Shown: piece after piece, positions 23,261 through 34,700 of the stretch | Position numbering within the stretch: position 1 is the stretch's first letter | Layout of the letters: the number at the start of each line of letters is the position of its first letter | Assembly (NCBI RefSeq): GCF_000003195.3 | Contig: NC_012876.2 | Location: forward strand, 48,913,276-48,977,275 | DNA length: 64,000 nucleotides | Reading direction: 5' to 3' | Source: Sorghum bicolor | Lineage: Eukaryota > Streptophyta > Magnoliopsida > Poales > Poaceae | Notes under the pieces: generated by a model | Database searches by the model: none | Seen by the model: only the letters and a program-made list of their open reading frames with translations | What the model was told of the DNA's origin: nothing | Made by a program: the position numbers and the translations under genes

Positions 23261-24050
23261 GGAAATAGTGAGGAACCTTTGTGTCCGAGTTGGTACTTTA
23301 TATGCCCCAGCAGACTTCGTAGTGGTTGAGACCGGAAATGATGAGAGAGCACCTATCATCCTAGGAAGGCCATTTTTGAACACCACGGGAGCTATCATCT
23401 ACGCTAGTGCTGCCAAGATCAGTTTCTACGTCAAAGGGAAGAAGGAGACATTTTTCTTCAAGAACAAGACTACACAAATTCCAGATCAATCCAGACGTGA
23501 ATCAAGGAAGAGGACCAACAGGAGAAACAGGAACAAGCAAGTGTGGACCGAGTCAGCTAAGATGGTCACTGTAGTCCATGGAGGCCAAGATCACCAACTT
23601 AAGTCACCGTTTTTGACCAAGAAGGACGACCCAGGAATGCCAAGCATCTACTGCTCCATAAATGGATATAACTTCTACAAGACGATTTGCGACACCGGAT
23701 CGGGCGTCAACATAATGGCCGCAGTCACTTATCGGCTCTTGTTCGGGACCATGCCACTAAGACCAACATACATTCAGCTCCAGATGGCAGATCAGACATT
23801 TCGAGAAGTTCAAGGGATAGTATCTGATGTCCCAGTAAAAATAGACGATCACCTTGTCTACATAGACTTTCAAGTTATTAACATGGGAAAAGACGAGTAT
23901 GATCCACCCATCATCCTTGGAAGACCGTTCCTCAGCACCGTTAAAGCAATTATCTACATTGGAACCGGAGAAGTCCATATGCACTTCCCCTCAGAGAAGG
24001 TACGCCGTTATTTTACTGACCCTAACTATATCATTGAAAAATCTAAGTAG
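23253..24050 (+). CDS. Rest of the first retropepsin domain plus a second complete retropepsin domain
   Basis: The frame overlaps the end of gag in a different phase. Its first part carries the C-terminal block of the first protease (IILGRPFLNTTGAIIYA). After a basic linker, a second domain has its own active site (TICDTGSGVNIM, Asp codon at 23691-23693) and its own C-terminal block (IILGRPFLSTVKAIIYI). So two retropepsin modules stand in tandem. The second is complete and has the classical D-T-G triad. The frame ends at a TAG (24048-24050), but the same phase stays open to a TAA at 24272-24274 with a Glu-rich tail, so the TAG may be a late nonsense change. RT would normally follow; it is missing. 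Confidence 0.8.
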   Translation: MHKEIVRNLCVRVGTLYAPADFVVVETGNDERAPIILGRPFLNTTGAIIYASAAKISFYVKGKKETFFFKNKTTQIPDQSRRESRKRTNRRNRNKQVWTESAKMVTVVHGGQDHQLKSPFLTKKDDPGMPSIYCSINGYNFYKTICDTGSGVNIMAAVTYRLLFGTMPLRPTYIQLQMADQTFREVQGIVSDVPVKIDDHLVYIDFQVINMGKDEYDPPIILGRPFLSTVKAIIYIGTGEVHMHFPSEKVRRYFTDPNYIIEKSK

Positions 24051-24274
24051 GTAAGGAAAAGACGCAACCGCAACCAGAGGAGGCAGATCATCAAGGACGG
24101 ATGGGCAGACTATGAAGGAGAAGTTGTAAGGTCAGAAGACGTGGAGTTTAAACAGAATTATCCAGAGGAGATTGAAGCACCGAGTCAGGTATGGAAAATG
24201 AAGATAACTATACATGAAGAGGAGGCGCTACCGGAAGTACCGACTTCGCCACCCAATGAACCTCAGGACGATTA

Positions 24275-26424
24275 AGAAATTGGAGAGTCCCGTTCGGAGG
24301 ACTTAAAAACACCGAACGCCCTGCCAAGAGGTAAACTTGGTAATTACCCTTTCCCTTTCAAATTATTTCAATTATTTCAAATAGTTTACTTAGTTAATTA
24401 TGTTCGTGCTATCCTAAAAAGAAAATAAAAATGTAAAAAACAGTAAGTCCCATATGAGTAGACGTATGGCATAAAACCCATAAGTACATTCACTGTGGTG
24501 GCATAAAAATAAAATAAATATTTTTTCTGCTTTACAAAAACAAAAATATAAAAACAGGGAGTAACAATTATTAAGGAGTCTCAACATGATAAAGGCTAGA
24601 TATTTATGCTAATACTTAATCAAGTTCCACAAGCTTTGTTGTCTATTTGAGCTCCACAGAATATCAAGAAGACTAGCAGACGGAGGACATTCTAATCGCT
24701 GTCAGAATGCTGCTGACTTTCAACTACACCTCTGCCACCTGCTAGCTACATCAAGAGAAATTACGTCAAAATTCAGCTTGGGGGAGAGCACCCCCATTTA
24801 TCCCGATAAGTATATCTATCTATCTTTATACTTATATTATTTTAGAATATTAAAATACGCATAAACTATGGGAAAACCAAATAAAGATTTTATGCTTATA
24901 TATGTCTTTTGCTTAGTGTGTTTAAGTGGCTATGCTAATCTGTATCCAAATAAAACTTAAGCATGGATATGATAAATAGTTGCTCTGCCTAATTTGCACA
25001 TTCTAAGTTCTCTCTCAAGTTTAGATATAACTGTTATAATTTAAAGCTTAGACCTAAACTTATGGGATGAAAACTTGATCTGAAGTCTAAGTTGTTAACG
25101 GATACGATATGGGAAGGTTGAGCTGCTGTTTATCTGTTCCTAGAGATGCTAGAATTCTGGAGAATTTTATCTTTGAAAATCTTTAAAATGTTGCATGATG
25201 AGTTCCTGTATGATGAGAGCTTAAATTCCTACCACAGCCATATATACATGCTTGCTAGACTTTGAGCCACACATTTACTATTTACTGCTTATGAGCATTG
25301 AGTGTGGTCAAGCTGTGTAGACCCTTAGGAGCTTGTCATGTGGTTAAATCAAGATTTCACTTGCACGTTCACTCATATATGCTACTTCTACTCCGGAAGT
25401 ACCATCCACATATATCCATCCATTTCCATCTCTAGAATCACCCAAAAATATTCTGCTCCTAATCCGGGAGAGAATAACCAAAAATATTTCTGTTTCCCCT
25501 TGTGAAATAAATGCTCAAGTTATCTTGTTACTACCACTTGCTATATTATCTCAAGAGATGAGTGCTCTAAAAAAAATATATATATACGAGGAAATAAAAA
25601 GGAGCAAGTGCTCGGAACCTCGAAAGAAAAGAAAGAGTGAGACGAGAGGTAAAAATGGACAAGTGTCCGACAGTAGAATTAGGGGTGCAAGATACCCACG
25701 TGAGAGACAAGAAAAATATAGAGCATCTCATTCTCCTCATAAAGTTTCAAAAGCAAGGAAGGTATGTATCCCCTCAAAAGAGCAAAGTAGAATTAGACTT
25801 CCAGCACCATTGTTTTCACCATTGTTATCACCATCATCACCATACACCATTCATTCGCCACACATGCACATCTTGATTTGGCTTATTGACCTGTTACTTT
25901 GGATCCATGGTTTGACTATGCAATAAATGTCTTGTAAGTATGTATACTTTATCTCCCACCTATGAGCTCCAGATATTAAAGCCTTATTAGAGTAGGGTGA
26001 GAGAGAAGGCAATATCACTATGCCTTATACCACAAATACTACATATCTTGAGAGAAGGCATATACCATCAATGCCTTGGTAAGGATCCAAAAATACCACA
26101 AAAGAGAGACCTGAGAGAATCATACAAGGAATCTCTGAGTTTTATTTGAAAATCTGCAAAAACCCCAGAATTATAGCTGATCAAGAATAAGAGACATGGC
26201 ACTTGGCTAGACTGTTCTATCTTTTTAACCACTCAAGACAGAAGTGACGGTTACAAGTCCCATGGTAAAGGTAAAGTAAGTAAGTTTTAAGTCTTGACAG
26301 TTTACTCTAACTCAGAGATGAGATCTTATTTAAAAAGCATGTGTACCGTCAAATTTTTAAAATATAGCAACAATTTATGATCCATAGCTGAGTCTATCCT
26401 TGCTCAGGGACGAGCAAGAGGTAA
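24275..26424. other. Non-coding interior of element F
   Basis: About 2.1 kb of AT-rich sequence between the protease region and the polypurine tract. A G-run AGCTTGGGGGAGAGCACCCC near 24776 resembles an internal polypurine tract. Open frames near 25525-25926 have low complexity and no family features. This is where polymerase and integrase would sit in an autonomous relative. Confidence 0.7.
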
Positions 26425-26437
26425 GCTTGGGGGAGTT
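26425..26437 (+). promoter_or_regulatory. Polypurine tract of element F
   Basis: GCTTGGGGGAGTTT-like purine run directly before the 3' LTR. Confidence 0.8.
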
Positions 26438-28068
26438 TGTTGACGGTCCTTAAGTATCAAATTTAATTATCAAATAAATAAAGAAAAGGATCCAAATGAA
26501 ATTAAGATCCAGAATTCCACGAGTTTTGGTGTTTGTCTATTTCTGCAGGGGGTTATCAGGAAATATGGAAGAAAGGCCCACATGTCAGGATTACGTAAAG
26601 GTATTAACGTGCTGCGCAATTATCTTACATCTAGAAGACTCCAGAAGCCACGAGACCGAAGCGGAGGCGAATCGGGGCCAGAGACAGGGCGCCCACCCTG
26701 TCCTACTGGGCGCCCGCCCACCTCCTGAGTCCAATCAGGACTCTGCTTTGCGGGAGATCTCCACCGACCTAAAGGATGAATCTAAACCATACAATCTATG
26801 TCGGTTTGATCCAAGGGCCCATATTCACTTGAAGGGACTATAAAACCAGACCCCTGGCCCCTGGAGGAGAGAGCCTCTCAACCCTAATTCATTGTTCCAT
26901 CAAGGGAGAAGAAGCCTCTGATCAAGATTAGAGCCACCACATCAATTAGATATCTAGATTAGCATAGCTACATAGGATTAGAACTAGAAGGAGTCAATCT
27001 TCGATTGGTTTCCGGATCTGTCAAGAGGATTCTTGGTAATTCTCTAATTGTGCTTCTAATTGCTTTCTAATTATCTTTGTTCTTCAATATTATGAATATG
27101 ACTTTGTTCTACTTCAATATATTGCTTATGACTTTGCTCTACTTGCTTATATTCAAGATTATATTGTTCTTAGTTTATCATAGTTATGTACTTGGCTTAG
27201 TTAGATTGGATCTATATACATGCTTAGGATCGTATAGCGTTTATCCATCGGATCCATGGGTAAATGATAGATATTGTGTAGGCGTGGTGCTTATACCGTA
27301 TTTATCTGCGATTGTACCCAATATGCCAGATCGTGGGGTGGTTCGTGATAGTGACAGCTTCATTGATTCTTATATAGTCCCCCTCTCATGTATTGGGCTG
27401 GCAGAGCAACATTATTACAGGGGAGTGATTGCTATGTTTCTCATATTCCTTGCTAATATCACTATGCATGGGCGTAGTCTTGTCTTGCAATGATTGCTAA
27501 GTATGCTTGCACTAACTATGATAATGCTTGACTATATAGTTGAGAATAACTTAGGGAATATTCTTGTAGTTCGTTCTAATACCATGCTAATGACTTTCTA
27601 GAGTATCTAATCGAGGTGCTTATCATATTTATTATGTGGCTAGATCAGATTAGTTATCCTTGTCACTATTATTATTTCATATATCTTTTATGTGACACTT
27701 ATCCCAGTATGAAGAGTTAGATATAATGTTCTCAATTATACATGCAATGATAGATGCTCAATCTCATATTCTATTATGTAATCATTAGTGATGATTGCTA
27801 ATCCCTTCCCAGTGGTAAAAATATAAATAACGATACCTGGAATACTTCCCGGTTAAAATGCTACATCGGTATTAATCTGTGCGCTTGCAGATCCAATTCA
27901 TTATTTATTTAGAAGAGCAATTGCATATTTCAATACCGCGTCTCTTATATCATGCTGGGGATGACAACTTGGCTTAAGTGGTGTGAGGGATAGGTTTGGC
28001 ATTTTTGGCACCGTTGCTAGATTTAGAACTTAGTCTACTTTTAGTAATGATGTTAAGAATACCCAACA
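26438..28068 (+). repeat. Element F 3' LTR
   Basis: 1631 bp. It lacks 21 bp present in the 5' LTR (around 19907-19931) and otherwise differs at about 13 sites. The TATA box is at about 26838-26846. TCTGG follows at 28069. Confidence 0.93.
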
Positions 28069-29945
28069 TCTGGTCCGCCAACATTGTTGTTACCCTTGCC
28101 ACCATTATCATCATCGTCGTCATCACTTGGGCCACCTGGGGGAGACGATGATTGTCGCGAGGGCTGAGATGCTGGTGTTGGCATTTCTAACAAAATGTCT
28201 GCCTTGTTCCAAAGCATGCGCGAGCCTATAGTTCCGCCAATCAACCTAACTCCATCTTCAGTCGAAAAGTCAAGTTCATCCTCCTCATAGACATTGTGTG
28301 TCCACGCCACATCCACCAAGGCATAGTCGGGCGGGTTGCGCTTGCCATTGTACATGGCTTTAGGGTTATGCGGTTGTACCATTCCCTGTGCCACATCCTT
28401 CTTCCTCCCCGACCTACCCCAGGGCACCTGAAGCGTACAGAGTGTTTGCACCCCGATCTCATCGACCGGGTTCTTTTGGAATTCTGAGGTACGCATCACC
28501 ATTTGTCCTTGTACGACGGCTTCACCCTGTCGTGGTAGCACACCTGCCTGTCGGAACATCTGCGCCCTCAACTCTACCATCTTCGGGTCAGTGCTGGTGA
28601 AAGCATCTTGAATCGTCCCCATGACTATTTCTCTCTTGGCCTCTTCTTTGCCTTTCTGGAATATCTCCTCCTTGTATCTCTGCCTAGTGTGGTAAGAGGC
28701 AGTGTCGGACTGTCATGATTCTACATTCTTCCAGCTCTGCCTCGAGGATACTCCCCGAACGCGGCCATGGTGCTCGGGGTTTCCCAGCGCCTCGGTCAGT
28801 TCGTCGTGATCCCTACGAGGTTGGAACTCCCCTCGTTCCTTGGCCGACTTGATTGCGAGCAATGCCTTCTCTGCCTCCTTGGTTTGTGGCTCATTGTACT
28901 TGTTCCTTCCTTCCTTTAGCTTCTTCGGCCGATGGGCATAGAAGATGTCACGTGCTCGCTCGTCAACTCCTTCGAACGGATTATCCAGCCCGGCCTCAGC
29001 TGCCTCCCTTTCCTCCTGTCGCCACTTCGGTCTCTTAGCGGCGTACCCTGTCATGCCCACGTGGTGGTGGAGCGTATTCCACTTTGCAAGGTCAGTGAAC
29101 TCCTCACTCTTGGCCTTTGCTTCTTCGGTACTCATTTTTTCGACGAACTCCTCCCAGACAAGATGCTTGATGAAGTTGTAGTCCTCAAAAGGTGTCTTCC
29201 CTTTCTGCACATAGTTCTTATTGAGTTTTGACCTCAAGCTGCGAAGTGCTTTGCCCGCAATAACCATAGCATGCCCCTTGCAAAGATCTTCATTGAATTG
29301 GTCCTGTGTATATTCGAACCGCTTCTTCACATCGCTCCACACTTTATCCTTGAGGTCCTCCGGGACTTTTCTCCAATCCATACAAGTGATCGGCACATGC
29401 TCTCTGACTAGACGGGAGCATTGGTTGCTGAAGACACTGATCACAGTTAGTGGCTCCATGGGCTCTCCATGTGGCCCTATCTTGGTTATGACATGCACCT
29501 TCTTGCTCACCTTGTGCCGCCCGTGTTGGCCCCTTTTTAGGCCAGACATCTTGTCACTGGCGGTGTTGGTTGAAGTGCTCGGGGTGAGAACGGAGGCATG
29601 CCCCTCCTCTGCTGCCTTTTCTTCCCCAGGGAACTCCAAAGCCATAGGAACCACTGGTAGTTGGATAGGAGAAGAACGCACATTAGTTTCCTTCTTTAAA
29701 CAAGATCCCCAGACATTGTATTACTTGATTTATTACGCGGCCCTCTTCACTCTGTGCTGTGGTGCGTGAATTCCGTGATGAAGGCCCCGTCTTTTCTGGC
29801 GTATAGGTCGGATCCTGTTCTTCCTCCGTTCTACCTTTCTTCTCTGGCCTTGCTGTTAGCACCTCCTCCTCGTACGAGGTGTTGTCGTTTGATGACGACG
29901 AGCCTTCCTTATAACTCGATGCCGGGCTTGGCTCGCGCCATTCTC
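28069..29945 (-). pseudogene. CACTA gene 2, 5' part: plant transposase (Ptta/En/Spm-type) domain
   Basis: A 322-codon frame (29681-28713) and a 189-codon frame (28622-28069) are in the same phase, separated by one in-frame TGA near 28715. They contain a basic segment (GLKRGQHGRHKVSKKVHV), then a helical, Trp- and Lys-rich region matching the plant transposase family found with TNP2 genes (CMDWRKVPEDLKDKVW, AKRPKWRQEER). An acidic Asp run follows near the F insertion. An upstream exon-like frame (about 29945-29700) encodes an acidic Ser/Glu-rich stretch. Across the TCTGG duplication the reading frame continues directly into 19832, so F interrupts an exon. The likely role, by analogy with TnpA/Tnp1 proteins, is binding subterminal repeats to assist transposition. 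Confidence 0.75.
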
Positions 29946-29963
29946 TAGCATGCTAGTATGGTA

Positions 29964-30050
29964 CACATTAAGAAAATTACAAAAGTGTTTAAGAAAATTA
30001 CAAAAGAGTTTAAGAAAATTACAAAAGAGTATAAGAAAATTACAGAAATG
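29964..30050 (+). repeat. Minisatellite, about 21-22 bp unit, four copies
   Basis: The unit TTAAGAAAATTACAAAAGAG is repeated four times with small changes. It probably lies in an intron or 5' leader of CACTA gene 2. Confidence 0.85.
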
Positions 30051-30289
30051 TAGAATAAAAAAAACATTTACATATTTGGCTCAGATTTGCCCCTTGTAAT
30101 CACATCGCTTCTAAAATGGTTGCTTGTATTTGGTATACAAGCCATCCTAGTTTAGCGGCTCACAAGTAGGGGGGCAATTTCATCATCATAGCCGCTGCCT
30201 CAGCATAAAAAGTATCACATCATTGCATATGCCACTGCCTCAGCACATTTTTAAATTTTTGAATAGTTCATCATTGCATATGCCACTTC

Positions 30290-30860
30290 CTCCTACTGCG
30301 TGGTCAGTTGGAGAGAGTAGAGAGTAGTAGGAGTAGAGGAGCACCAATAGCAGCAGTAGTAGTAGTAGTAGTAAGTAGAGAGTACTAGTAGCACAAAGTT
30401 AAGTAGACAGTACTAGTAGAGTAGTAGTAAGAGGAGTTGTAGAGCAGTAGTAGGAAGAAGTATTAAGAGGAGGGAGTAGTAGAGCAGTAGTAAGAGGAGG
30501 GAGTAGGAGCAGTAGTAAGAGGGAGTAGTAGAGTAGTAGTAAGAGGAGAAGGGAGTAGGAGCAGTAGTAAGAGGGAGTAGACAATACAGTAGTAGTGCTA
30601 AGTCCTTCAATGTAACAATAGTAGATAAGTAGTAGACAGTATAGTAGATGAGTGAAAATTGACAGTGTTGCATATGTATAGGACTGCAATGTACTCCCAA
30701 TTAATCTAAAATTCATCTTAATTTTGCCTAATTCATCTCAAATGGTGAGTAGTAGGAGAAAAAAGTAGTAGAAGTAGTTGAGTAGAAGTAGTAGTAGCTT
30801 GCAGTAGTAGTAGTTTAGTAGTATTAGCTAGTAGCCAACACACCAGCAGTAGGAGTACCA
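30290..30860 (+). repeat. Trinucleotide-rich region (AGT/TAG repeats)
   Basis: Long runs of AGTAGTAGT interspersed with AAGAGGAG and GGAGTAG blocks. Open frames on either strand here are repeat translations, not genes. It lies between the promoter and the first recognisable coding block of gene 2. Confidence 0.85.
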
Positions 30861-31049
30861 GTAGGTGAAATTTGCATGTTTGTTCTGATAAGATGGTTTC
30901 AAAATAATCTCAAAATCAATGGCAATGCATGATAGGCAACTAATTATGAAAATCATTGGCATGTGGCATATGCTCAGTGTAAATTGATAGTACAATTACA
31001 TCACCGGCAGCATAACATTCAAATTCAACCAAAACATACATCATAGACA

Positions 31050-31483
31050 ACATAGGTGAGGAACAGGGCAGCAGCTAGGGTTCACCAGAGTGGAGCGAGA
31101 GATGAAGATGCAGGGTCACTCCTCTGTGCCCGAGATAGGCAGGCCGACCACGAACACGGAGACGGCACTGGATCTCCTCAGAGCTCGAGAAAGAGGCGGA
31201 GACGGAGATGGAGATGGAGCCGACGGAGACGGAGCCGGTGACGGAGACGGAGACGGAGACGAAGCCAGGGACGGAGACAGAGACGGAGCCGGAGCCGGCG
31301 ACGGAGGAGATAGAGACAGATAAGCGCGCACCCGAGACGGGGAAGCGCGCACCCGAAACTTTTGCGGCGCTAGGGTTAGGGCGGAGCGCGCGCGGGGGAA
31401 ATTTTGGCAGCCCTTCGGGGTGGGAAAGCGCGCAGCCGAGATGGGGAAGAAGAGCTGGCTGACCGCAGCCTTATATAGGCATA
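31050..31483 (-). promoter_or_regulatory. Internal promoter and 5' leader of CACTA gene 2
   Basis: On the minus strand, a TATA box (GCCTATATAAGGCTG, about 31464-31478) is followed by a GC-rich leader including CGCCCTAACCCTAGCGCC. A GTCTCC-type hexamer repeat lies at about 31193-31320. The composition is that of a plant 5' leader and contrasts with the AT-rich surroundings. The promoter would drive the minus-strand gene whose coding blocks start near 29945. The first exon and its splice donor are not defined. Frames reading through the hexamer repeat are low-complexity and not called. Confidence 0.6.
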
Positions 31484-31617
31484 TATTAACCGAGGCGGGC
31501 ACGTTAGGCCAACCGCCACGGTTAATATTAACTGTGGCAAGCGGCTAAGGGCGCCCGCCACGGTTAATGTATCAACTGTGGCGGGTAGAATAGAGTTCCC
31601 GCCACGGTTAAGATTTT
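31484..31617 (+). promoter_or_regulatory. Internal cluster of CACTA subterminal motifs
   Basis: Six matches to TTAACCGTGGCGG or its complement within about 130 bp (near 31486, 31509, 31527, 31553, 31570, 31600). The cluster lies 4.4 kb inside the right end and directly upstream of the gene 2 TATA box. The density equals that of the true termini, but no CACTA terminus is adjacent. Confidence 0.85.
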
Positions 31618-31796
31618 CCCTTTTTTGATGACACTATCAAATATTTTGGTAGTAGTAGTAGTAGTAATAGTAGTAGTACGATTACATTTTGTTCCATTAC
31701 ATAAAAATTAGTAACACAAACAGTTATTGCTAATCGATAAGTTTGTACATTATTACAAATAAAGTAGTACTAGTACGATTACATTTGGCATACATC
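31618..31796. other. Intergenic spacer between the CACTA genes
   Basis: AT-rich with a short (GTA)n run near 31652-31675. No gene. Confidence 0.5.
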
Positions 31797-34700
31797 TCAT
31801 TTTGGGAGTGATCCTATGACACACTTCTTTTGACCATCAGAGCGGAACCAAGGCTTCATGTCACTCTTGGTTACACGGTTCTCGACTTCCTTGATCTTGC
31901 GCGGATGGTCGGTAAAGAGCGAGAACTCTGCGTAGTGGTTGTGTTCTTCGGGACTCTGGACTCCATCTGCTCCCACTATCCTCTGCTTTCCAGACACAAC
32001 CACATGCCTCTTTGGGTCTTTGGGCTTTGCATAGTAGGCTACCTGCGCGACACGGTTTGCTAGTACCCACTGATCATCTTTATAGCCGACACTTTGGAGC
32101 TCCACGGTGGTTAGCCCATACTCGTCCACGACAATTGACTTTGGCTTGACCCATTGGCACCGAAAGATTGGTATCTGTAGTTCACAACCGTAGTCAAGTT
32201 TCCATATCTCTTCAATATGCCCATAGTATGTCTTGGTCTCCCCTGTGGCCTCGTTGATGCCATCATATCGAACACCACTATTCTGTGCTGCGCTCTTCCT
32301 GTCCTTCTGTTTTGTGTGAAACCTGTATCCATTGATATCGTATCCATGCCATGAGGTTATCTGGGAGAATGGACCGGATGCAAGCCTTGCTTCATCAGTT
32401 TCACCATAGGGAGGTATGCCCTGCTGTTGGATCCACGTTGTGAAATTCATCTTGTGCTATCTCTGTACCCATGCCTCTGTGCGTCCGTTACAACCACGGC
32501 GAATCTCCTCTAGGTGCATCTCAACCCAAGTGGCCATGACCACTAACTGATTAAGGGTGCTGTGATGAGCCTCTTGCAACTGTTCTTCTTGTACATCCAT
32601 GCGTACTTTCCTCCCCGTGCACCCCATACCCATGGTTTTGCCTTCATGCACAGGGACAGGCAGCCCAATTGCATTTCCATCCCGGATGTATTTCATGCAG
32701 CAGTTAATGGCCTCCTCTGTTGTGTATGCCTCAATCATAGAGCCCTCCGGGTAAGCACGGTTATGGACATATCTATTTAGGGTCGACATGAACCTCTCAT
32801 ACGTCAACATCTTGTGTAGGTAGACGGGCCCAAGTTCCTGTATCTGATCAACCATGTGCATCATCAAGTGTGGCATAATATCGAAGAAAGATGGCTGGAA
32901 GCACATCTCGAGTTGGCAAAGTGTCTCTGCGATGAACTGTTTTAGTGCTGGCAGCTCAGCTTCATTGATGACCTTTTGTGTGATAAAGTTGAAGAAATAA
33001 CCTAGGCGTGTGATTACCATCTTCACGTACTCTGGTTCGATAGCCTTGATCACAATTGGGAGGAAAACTGTGAGCATGACATGACAGTCATGTGCATTGA
33101 AGCTGGTGAGTGTGAGGTCCTTCATTTAGACTATGCTCTTGATGTTGGAACAGAAACCGGTTGGCACCTTGACACCTCTAAGACACTGTCAAATGTCCCG
33201 CTTCTCATCTATCGTGAGGTTGTAGCTCGCACCCGAAAGATCCACTTCCCCGCTTTGTGCGGCCGGTGTTGGATGAATTTCGGTCCTAATGTCCTGGTTC
33301 ACAAGATCCAGACATGACTTCAGACCATCCTTCATCCTAGTCTTGATGTCTAGCAGGACCCCGATCGTGCTCTCAAACAAATTCTTCTCTAGGTGCATGC
33401 AGTCGATGGTATGAGGCATATCTAGCTACTTCCAGTACGACAGGTACTTCAAGAAACACGACTGCTTCTTAAATGGAACGACAGGGGTAGGCTTTCCTTC
33501 TTCCTCCATCGTACCCCGCTTCCTCTTCTTCATTGTTATGGTCTCACCTTGCTCAACTTTCTTCTTATTCCCAAACTCAAAGTTTATGCCCTTGACAATG
33601 TCAAACACCTTTTACCCATAACCTGTCTTCTTGGGCTCAACAGTTTGAGGTTCCGCCTGGTTATGAAGGAATTGATTCATTGAAGGGTGTCGGTACCTGT
33701 GCTTTTTGTCAAGGAATCGCCTGTGCCTCATGTACACCAACTTTTTTGATGCACTAAGGTAAGTATAGCATGTACCGTCAATGCAGACTACACAACCTGA
33801 CTTACCTTTGATCTGCCCCGATAGTGAAAAAAGGCCAGGGTAATCCGTGATGGTGACAAAGATGATGGCTTTAAGAGTGAAGTACTCCTTTCATGATGCA
33901 TCCATCATATTGACCCCTTTTTCCCATAGTGTCTTCATGTCCTCCATGAGCAGCTCCAGGAACACATCTATATCATTGCCTGGCTGTCGTGGTCCAGAAA
34001 TAATCATGGTTAGTAAAAGATACTTGCGCTTCTGACATAGATATGGAGGTAGGTTGTAGATGGTTAGGATGACTGGCCATGTGCTGTGGGAGCTACTGAG
34101 GTCACCAAACAGATTCATCCCATCGGTACTTAGTGCGAACATGACATTCCTTGCCTCATCACCGAACTCTTTCGGAAACTTGGCGTCAAACCGCTTCCAC
34201 TGCTTGCCATCAGAGGGGTGTCGCAACTTGCCATCATCCTTCACTCGTTCTGCTGATTCATGCCACGACATCAGTTGGGCATCCTCTGGGTTCCCGAATA
34301 GCGCACGTAGGCCGATCGATCACTGGTAGGTACCACACTGAGAGTGCAGGGCTTTTCCTCTACATGTAACCCCCTTCCTCCTCATCCTCAGGAGATGGGA
34401 TCTGCTTCTTGGCCGTCTGGATCTTCGCCTTCTTGTTCCCTCTCTCTGTTGGTCCCTCAACATCCGCGTCTGCACGACAACCGGCATTCCTCTTATATCG
34501 GCTCGTGCCACAGTGCGGACAGCTATGCAAGTTCTCATACTTACCCCGATATAGAATACAGTGGTTAGGGCATGCATGAAACTTTTTAAGCGTCATCGCC
34601 ACTGGACGGATCATCTTCTTCGCTAGGTAGGTATTGGTAGGCACCTTGTTACCCTCTGGGTATGAGTCAGCAAGCCTCTCTAACAGGTCATTAAAGCTTG

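Larger units (their letters stand above)
19838..28068 (+). mobile_element. Element F: Athila-type LTR retrotransposon with gag and protease but no polymerase
   Basis: The termini are TGTTGACGG and ACCCAACA, with the TCTGG duplication at 19833-19837 and 28069-28073. The LTRs are 1652 and 1631 bp. A primer site of tRNA-Asp type and a long gag frame follow the 5' LTR. The interior ends with a polypurine tract. There is no reverse transcriptase, RNase H or integrase, so it depended on an autonomous Athila-type relative. I counted about 13 substitutions and a 21-bp indel between the LTRs (about 0.8 percent), indicating a recent insertion. It lies inside an exon of CACTA gene 2. Confidence 0.94.

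Noticed and set aside
25525..25926. 133-codon frame in the F interior
   Set aside because: Low complexity with no match to RT, RNase H or integrase motifs.
30399..30716. Leu/Tyr/Ser-repeat frames in the AGT-rich region
   Set aside because: Pure trinucleotide-repeat translations.
31090..31462. Glu/Thr- and Asp/Gly-repeat frames around 31090-31462
   Set aside because: Translations of a GGAGAC hexamer repeat in several frames; treated as 5' leader sequence.
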